Below are positions 63,950 to 64,000 of a DNA stretch of 64,000 nt, piece by piece (the stretch's first letter is position 1; each line of letters begins with the position of its first letter). The notes under the pieces are model-generated. The model searched no databases. It was not told the DNA's origin and worked only from the letters and a program-made list of their open reading frames with translations. A program made the position numbers and the translations under genes. The DNA comes from Arcanobacterium haemolyticum (GTDB lineage: Bacteria; Actinomycetota; Actinomycetes; Actinomycetales; Actinomycetaceae), in the NCBI GenBank assembly GCA_021532125.1, contig JADYUX010000004.1, forward strand, positions 112,554-176,553. The letters are read 5' to 3'.

Positions 63950-64000
63950 GGGGTTTCGGCTTTCCTTCTTTGTGTGCTGTGTGGGTGTTTTTTGGGCCCG

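Larger units (their letters stand above)
63646..64000. other. right-end non-coding, G/T-biased region
   Basis: 355 bases. From 63690 to 63890 the plus strand is almost free of A and C runs and rich in GTTGG, GGTGG and TGTTG words; TTGTGTGTTGGTGGGTG occurs twice. A small frame with ribosome site begins at 63926. No known gene type was identified; a 62-residue minus-strand frame (63664-63852) is His/Thr/Pro-rich and looks like a composition artefact. Confidence 0.5.

Overview
The window is a high-GC actinobacterial chromosome segment, most like the Actinomycetaceae (Arcanobacterium/Trueperella/Actinomyces group; family-level inference). Support: sdhCA of the actinobacterial type, glmM-glmS-nnr-alr-tsaE-tsaB-rimI synteny, an S10/spc/alpha ribosomal cluster lacking rpsD between rpsK and rpoA, ilvBNC behind an actinobacterial-type attenuator, HtaA-type haem-binding domains with DtxR-like iron boxes, many GTG/TTG starts, and several genes whose -10 hexamer lies only 5-9 bases before the start codon (leaderless mRNAs). 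No tRNA, rRNA, insertion sequence, prophage or CRISPR array was seen.

Layout: 1-1673 sdhC and the 5' part of sdhA (cut by the left edge). 1862-9582 a minus-strand housekeeping block: rimI, tsaB, an unknown membrane protein, tsaE, alr, nnr, glmS. 9931-10872 coaA (plus). 11040-14840 glmM, rpsI, rplM, truA (minus), then a divergent ROK sugar kinase. 15830-20657 an accessory cassette, all minus strand: a small secreted two-cysteine protein, two paralogous lipoproteins, a membrane-anchored peptidoglycan-binding adaptor, an ABC ATPase and an FtsX-type permease. It resembles a bacteriocin-like export/immunity system, but no member could be assigned to a described family. 21031-36797 the ribosomal protein supercluster, split by terminators into rpsJ..rplO, secY-adk-map and infA..rplQ.

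37359-50978 is mixed metabolism: a small alarmone synthetase, transaldolase, a flavodoxin-like protein, a patatin-like hydrolase, ilvBNC with leader peptide and terminator, an unknown protein, a ThrE-like exporter, an AspT/YidE-type transporter and ilvD. 51065-60476 is an iron/haem locus read leftward: htaA (four haem-binding domains, LAxTG surface anchor), hmuT, hmuU, hmuV, then two exporter-fold ABC half-transporters. DtxR/IdeR-like boxes precede htaA and the ABC pair. 60781-63645 carries a FurA-type regulator, a YdcZ-type membrane protein and a FemAB-like peptidoglycan-bridge enzyme. The last 355 bases are a G/T-biased non-coding stretch.

The best candidates for something undescribed are the 15.8-20.7 kb cassette and the iron-box-controlled ABC pair next to the haem uptake genes. 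All calls rest on reading sequence and motifs; no database search was possible.
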